From NCBI GenBank assembly GCA_049509915.1, contig JBEKZL010000277.1:1-9630 (forward strand): a stretch of DNA of 9,630 nucleotides, written 5' to 3'. This document shows, in pieces, positions 6,528-9,630 of this stretch. Under the pieces are notes generated by a model that did not search any database, was not told the DNA's origin, and worked only from the letters and a program-made list of their open reading frames with translations. Within the stretch, counting starts at the first letter, position 1. Each line of letters opens with the position of its first letter. Source of the stretch: JBEKYD01 sp049509915. Lineage in GTDB: Bacteria > Acidobacteriota > Terriglobia > Bryobacterales > Bryobacteraceae. The position numbers and the translations under genes are program-made.

Positions 6528-6566
6528 GAACGCAGCACGATGGGGCCTGTGCGGGTACCGGCCCGT

Positions 6567-6943
6567 CTACCCTTCGCGTAGTCGCCGCAGGGCATCCTCA
6601 CCGGCGCGCACAAGGGCGGGAGATCGATTTGTACCACGTCCCAAAGCCGATCTGCCCGAATGGCGTCATACTCGTGACGCGGCCGGTTTCCGAGCGCTCT
6701 TATCTCGCGCCAGGGCTGCCCCGGTACAAGGGATGAGGCCGTGTCTCCCAGCTTTGCCGCGGCTTCGCTGATCCGTTCGAGGCAGCGCTCGACCGCATCG
6801 TAGGTCTTCTGGTCCCCTTCGAACGCGGCGGCGTCCATTCCGGCGACGTAACGTTCGATGGCCTGCACGTTCTCTATGATTTCTTCCAAGCGCCGGGCGG
6901 GTCTTTCAAAAGGCAAGGGCGCGGTCCCGGTCGATCTCGGCAT
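6567..6943 (-). pseudogene. HEPN-domain (DUF86) gene with a C-terminal frameshift
   Basis: The start ATG 6943 lies 38 nt inside the MNT gene, the usual MNT-HEPN order. Family sequence is clear: ARRLEEIIENVQAIERYVAGMD, then DAVERCLERISEAAAKLGD, PWREIRALGNRPRHEYDAI and LWDVVQIDLPPL. After DLPPL the frame goes wrong. A likely 2-nt duplication (TG within TTGTG, plus-strand 6609-6612) sends it into an unrelated tail that reads to 6467, antisense into the glycosyltransferase 3' end. Dropping those two bases restores RAGEDALRRLREG and TAG at 6567-6569, a natural family ending. So about 13 residues are replaced by about 50 foreign ones. The core fold may survive, so activity is uncertain. In MNT-HEPN modules the HEPN protein is an RNase toxin or partner that the MNT protein inactivates. 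Confidence 0.7.
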
Positions 6944-7211
6944 GCAAACGCTCCTTGCGCACCGGCTCTTCGATGACATCCACCCCGCGGCCCAGAATTT
7001 CGCACAGGCGCCCTTCGATCTCGCTCAGGCGGCTGAAATAATGCAGACCAGGAGCCGAGAATCCTTCGCCCAGCCGCACCGCAACATCCACATCGTGCGT
7101 TACTTCCTCCCCTCGTGCGACCGAGCCAAACAGCGACACGCTCAACACGCCCGCCCCGCGGAGTTCCTGTTCGTGCGCCCTCAGCGCGGCTACGACGTGG
7201 TCGCGTTCCAT
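6906..7211 (-). CDS. Minimal nucleotidyltransferase (MNT) domain protein, likely antitoxin to HEPN
   Basis: The 101-residue protein has the polymerase-beta-like MNT fold. SLFGSVARGEEVTHDVDVAV holds the Gly29-Ser30 and Asp40-x-Asp42 metal-binding pair, and GRGVDVI supplies a third acidic residue at Asp78. In the MntA/HepT systems studied, the MNT enzyme adds AMP to the HEPN toxin and silences it, and by context that is the likely job here. Between GS and DxD there are 9 residues, where the family usual is 10, so one loop residue seems missing. ATG 7211 is chosen because a good -10/-35 pair ends 7 nt before it. A GTG start at 7277 would add 22 residues unlike the family and overlap the PBP2 promoter. 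The stop at 6906-6908 overlaps the HEPN gene. Confidence 0.83.
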   Translation of the reverse strand: MERDHVVAALRAHEQELRGAGVLSVSLFGSVARGEEVTHDVDVAVRLGEGFSAPGLHYFSRLSEIEGRLCEILGRGVDVIEEPVRKERLHAEIDRDRALAF

Positions 7212-7218
7212 GGAACCA

Positions 7219-7246
7219 ATTTTGCACAACTTCAACTCGCAGGCAA
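7219..7246 (-). promoter_or_regulatory. Promoter of the MNT-HEPN module
   Basis: On the minus strand, TTGCCT (7246-7241; 4 of 6 to the -35 consensus), a 16-nt spacer and CAAAAT (7224-7219; 4 of 6 to -10) precede ATG 7211 by 7 nt. The predicted start site coincides with the start codon, so the mRNA would be leaderless or nearly so. It stands back-to-back with the PBP2 promoter. Confidence 0.45.
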
Positions 7247-7250
7247 CCGC

Positions 7251-7278
7251 GTGCAATGGGGCCCCGTTGGGGTACACT
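7251..7278 (+). promoter_or_regulatory. Promoter of the mrdA-rodA operon
   Basis: TACACT (7273-7278) with a weak GTGCAA (7251-7256; 3 of 6) 16 nt upstream. CCCC-GTT-GGGG (7262-7272) is a small inverted repeat in the spacer that touches the -10. The GTG start is 35 nt beyond the hexamer, leaving a leader of about 28 nt that holds the palindrome CGGGCGCCCG (7298-7307). This is unlike the short spacing at the other genes here. Confidence 0.4.
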
Positions 7279-7313
7279 AAGAGTACTGGGCGTTTTACGG
7301 GCGCCCGCAGGTT

Positions 7314-9218
7314 GTGACCCTACCTCCGGCCGATCCACATCTCGAAGCTGTGCGCCATTCCGAAAAGCCGCCGCTGCGCGACGATTTTCGCTTTGCCGCC
7401 AACAAGATCGCCGTTTTTCAGTACCTCACCGTCGTCATCTTCGTTATCCTGGTTTCCGCCTTTTGGCGCCTGCAGGTGCAAAACCCCCAGTTCTACGACG
7501 AGCGCGCCGTCGCTAATAGTGTCAAATCGGTCCCGATCCCGGGTCCCCGGGGCCGTATTCTCGATCGCGAAGGGCGCGTCATTGTTGATAACCACGCGTC
7601 GTTTTCCCTTCGCCTGGCGCGGGAGCTTCTAAAAGAGGGGCACCTCAAACCGATCGCCCAAGGCCTCGACCTCGACTACGACGACTTGGTGGCCCGCGTC
7701 CGCCGTTATCGCCATCGCCCTAAATACGAGGCCCTCCCCCTCAAAGAGGAGCTCACCCCGCTCGACTTGGCGTTCGTCGATTCCCATCGCGACTTTTTCC
7801 CGGAACTGTTCACCATCGACTCCCAACGCCGCCTCTATCCCCAGAACGGCATGCTGGCCCACGTCCTCGGCTACACCGGTGAAATCACGGAAGCGCAACT
7901 GGATCAGCCGGAATACGCCAAGTACGATCAGGGCGCCGTCATCGGGCAGTTCGGCATCGAACAGCAATATAACGACGTTCTGATGGGACAGGACGGCCAG
8001 CGCCAGGTGATCGTGGATAATACCGGGCAGGTCCGCCAGCAGCTCAAGGAAAAACCGGCGGTCGCCGGCAAGGACCTCAAACTGACCATCGACCTGGATT
8101 TGCAGGCCGTCGCCGAGCTATCGCTCGAGGGCCGCAACGGCGCCGTGGTTGCCCTGGACCCGCGCAACGGCGAGGTCCTCGCCATGCTCAGTCATCCCGC
8201 CTTCGACCCCAACAAGTTCGCCGTCCGCATTCGCGCCGCCGATTGGAAGGAAATCCGCGACAACCCCGATAAGCCCATGCTGAACCGCGCCATTCAGGCG
8301 CAGCAGGCGCCCGGCTCCACGTTCAAACCGACTGTAGCCCTGGCCGCGCTAGAAACCGGGACCATCGACGAGCAGTTCTCCGTGCATTGCGCCGGCGGCG
8401 CTTCTTTTTACGGCGATTACCATCGCTGCCATCTCAAGGGCGGGCATGGCACCGTCAGTCTGCACCGGGGCATCGTGCAGTCCTGCGACGTCTATTTCTA
8501 TACCGTCGGCAATATGCTCGGCATCGACAAGATCGCCTACTATGCCGACCTGGTCGGCTTCGGCCGGAAGACCGGCATCGATCTGCCCAACGAGAAGGAA
8601 GGCACGGTGCCCTCCACCCAATGGGCCATGCGCAATTACCACCGCAAGTGGTATGCCGGAGAGACTATTTCCGTCGCTATCGGCCAGGGTCCGGTTACCG
8701 TCACTCCCCTGCAACTGGCCCGCGCTATCGGCGGGATTGCCATGGGCGGCGCGTGGCAACAGCCGCACCTTGTCCAAACCGCCAAAGTGGACAAACCCGT
8801 CACCTGGAACCTGGACCCTGTTCATGTCAAAGACGTGGTCGACGGCATGTACGGGGTGGTGAATGAGTGGGGCACCGGCGTCCTGGCGCAGATTCCCGGG
8901 CTGCAGGTTTGCGGCAAGACCGGTACCGCGCAGGTGGAATCCTCCGGCTTGGCTAAAGCCACCGGCGGCGTAGCTAGCCAGCCCAATGCCTGGTTCGTCG
9001 GCTTCGCCCCCTGCTACGCCCCCGAAATCGTGGTGGCAGCTATCTGGGACCACGGCGCCGAAGGCCCCTATGTCGCCCCCATCGTGCGCGACATCTTGAA
9101 GGCCTATTTCGACAAAAAGACGCGCCTCACCATGCTCCAGCAACAACAATCCGCGGAAGCCGCCCGCCTCGCCACCGTCAGCCGGTTGGATCTTCCCGGC
9201 CCCCCGGGACCACGATGA
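7314..9218 (+). CDS. mrdA: Penicillin-binding protein 2, elongasome transpeptidase
   Basis: PBP2 cross-links peptidoglycan during side-wall growth, as partner of RodA. The 634 residues match the family length. Order: a cytoplasmic N-terminus, one membrane helix (about 33-51), a pedestal domain beginning VPIPGPRGRILDREGRVI with RLYPQNGMLAHVLGYTGEI and GQFGIEQQYNDVL, then the transpeptidase domain. Active-site motifs are APGSTFKP (Ser335, Lys338), SCD (Ser390-Asp392, the SxD form usual in PBP2) and KTGTAQ (Lys535-Thr-Gly537). The protein ends in a short low-complexity tail, LPGPPGPR. GTG 7314 is the first start in frame and leaves a normal N-terminus; only a weak GCAGG ribosome site precedes it. 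The stop overlaps rodA as ATGA. In many bacteria mreBCD come just before this gene, but here an MNT-HEPN module does. Intact. Confidence 0.96.
   Translation: MTLPPADPHLEAVRHSEKPPLRDDFRFAANKIAVFQYLTVVIFVILVSAFWRLQVQNPQFYDERAVANSVKSVPIPGPRGRILDREGRVIVDNHASFSLRLARELLKEGHLKPIAQGLDLDYDDLVARVRRYRHRPKYEALPLKEELTPLDLAFVDSHRDFFPELFTIDSQRRLYPQNGMLAHVLGYTGEITEAQLDQPEYAKYDQGAVIGQFGIEQQYNDVLMGQDGQRQVIVDNTGQVRQQLKEKPAVAGKDLKLTIDLDLQAVAELSLEGRNGAVVALDPRNGEVLAMLSHPAFDPNKFAVRIRAADWKEIRDNPDKPMLNRAIQAQQAPGSTFKPTVALAALETGTIDEQFSVHCAGGASFYGDYHRCHLKGGHGTVSLHRGIVQSCDVYFYTVGNMLGIDKIAYYADLVGFGRKTGIDLPNEKEGTVPSTQWAMRNYHRKWYAGETISVAIGQGPVTVTPLQLARAIGGIAMGGAWQQPHLVQTAKVDKPVTWNLDPVHVKDVVDGMYGVVNEWGTGVLAQIPGLQVCGKTGTAQVESSGLAKATGGVASQPNAWFVGFAPCYAPEIVVAAIWDHGAEGPYVAPIVRDILKAYFDKKTRLTMLQQQQSAEAARLATVSRLDLPGPPGPR
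9194..9209 (+). other. Hairpin at the mrdA 3' end covering the rodA ribosome site
   Basis: TCCCGG-CCCC-CCGGGA is a perfect 6-bp GC-rich stem with a 4-nt loop. Its 3' arm contains GGGA, the only Shine-Dalgarno-like sequence before rodA, 5 nt from the ATG at 9215. Ribosomes finishing mrdA would open it, so it may enforce translational coupling. The pairing is seen; the effect is inferred. The sequence also encodes the proline-rich PBP2 tail. Confidence 0.4.
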
Positions 9219-9630
9219 GTCGTCACCTCGCCGTTCGCGATATCGACTGGCCGTTGGTGCTGATCGCCCTGGTTCTCTGCGCCGTCGGAGTCCTCCAAAT
9301 CTATAGCGCCACCCTCGATACCGAATTTCACAGCGCCTGGTGGCGCCAGATCCTCTATGTAGCCGGCGGTTGGATGCTGATGCTCGTGATCCAGGAAATC
9401 GATTATCACACCCTGCTCCAATACGTCCCCGGTTTATACATCGGCAGCGTTCTGGCCCTGGTGGCGACTTTTGTCCTGGGGCAATCGGCATTCGGCTCCC
9501 GCCGCTGGATTCCGCTCGGTCCCGTGCATCTGCAGGTATCGGAATTTGCCAAGTTGGTGATAATCTTGTTAGTGGCACGCTATTTAACGGAATTGAGGAC
9601 GGAAGTTCTTGAGATCCGCGAGATGCTGAA
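9215..9630 (+). CDS. rodA: RodA, SEDS peptidoglycan glycosyltransferase (5' part)
   Basis: RodA polymerises glycan strands from lipid II in the elongasome, in complex with PBP2. The window holds the first 138 codons and the gene continues past the end. Visible family features are IDWPLVLIALVL (first membrane helix), GVLQIYSATLDT, WWRQILYVAGGWMLMLVI (second helix), IDYHTLLQYVPGLY, and the SEDS signature FGSRRWIPLG followed by QVSEFAKLVIILLVARYL. ATG 9215 overlaps the mrdA TGA by four bases (ATGA), so the two are translationally coupled and made in matched amounts. The catalytic Asp of SEDS proteins lies farther on and cannot be checked here. Confidence 0.94.
   Translation, partial: MSRHLAVRDIDWPLVLIALVLCAVGVLQIYSATLDTEFHSAWWRQILYVAGGWMLMLVIQEIDYHTLLQYVPGLYIGSVLALVATFVLGQSAFGSRRWIPLGPVHLQVSEFAKLVIILLVARYLTELRTEVLEIREML

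Noticed and set aside
6467..6566. Long C-terminal tail of the HEPN frame as a genuine new domain
   Set aside because: A two-base change restores a standard DUF86 ending, and the tail is partly antisense to the glycosyltransferase, so frameshift is simpler.
7212..7277. GTG 7277 as the start of the MNT protein
   Set aside because: The extension is not family-like and would run through the MNT promoter; ATG 7211 fits both family and promoter.
8349..9578. 409-residue open frame on the minus strand across mrdA and rodA
   Set aside because: It is antisense to two well-supported genes, its composition is skewed as expected for a GC-rich shadow, and it has no recognisable motif.
1..9630. tRNA, rRNA, CRISPR array or insertion sequence
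   Set aside because: I saw no cloverleaf ending in CCA, no regularly spaced direct repeats, no transposase motif and no IS-like terminal inverted repeats. The only repeat-like element is at 1060-1128.

Overview
The window is GC-rich and gene-dense, from a Gram-negative bacterium that makes lipid A (LpxD) and has a peptidoglycan elongation machine (PBP2 and RodA). The TMTC-like membrane/TPR protein, the twin-hairpin intergenic repeat and the overall gene style suggest Acidobacteriota, perhaps the Solibacter/Bryobacter group. That placement is from memory of such genomes, not from a search.

Layout. 2-1039 (+) is lpxD (UDP-3-O-acylglucosamine N-acyltransferase). 1060-1128 is a compact structured repeat. 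1201-3186 (+) is a multi-pass membrane protein with C-terminal TPRs. 3187-4890 is an accessory patch: a frameshifted gene remnant, a 44-codon small ORF, a complete RHH antitoxin/PIN toxin pair (VapBC type) with an operator-like palindrome at its start codon, and a frameshifted gene on the minus strand. 4961-5503 (-) is a SpoU/TrmH-type RNA methyltransferase, divergent from a GtrB/DPM1-like family-2 glycosyltransferase at 5547-6527 (+). 6567-7211 (-) is a second toxin-antitoxin type module, MNT nucleotidyltransferase plus HEPN, whose HEPN gene has lost its normal C-terminus to a frameshift. 7314-9218 (+) is mrdA (PBP2), overlapping by ATGA with rodA, which runs off the window end.

How the genes fit together. 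LpxD, the glycosyltransferase, PBP2 and RodA are cell-envelope functions. PBP2 (transpeptidase) and RodA (glycosyltransferase) are direct partners in side-wall synthesis. The two accessory patches sit between intact core genes and hold self-contained TA modules alongside decaying genes. No mreBCD genes are visible before mrdA, which appears to have its own promoter.

The recurring oddity is regulatory. Several genes have a -10-like hexamer (TACACT, TACAAT, TAGAAT, CAAAAT) only 6-10 nt before the start codon and no evident Shine-Dalgarno sequence, which suggests leaderless or nearly leaderless transcripts. I found no convincing wholly new biological system. The most interesting items are this promoter architecture, the twin-hairpin repeat and the frameshifted accessory genes.
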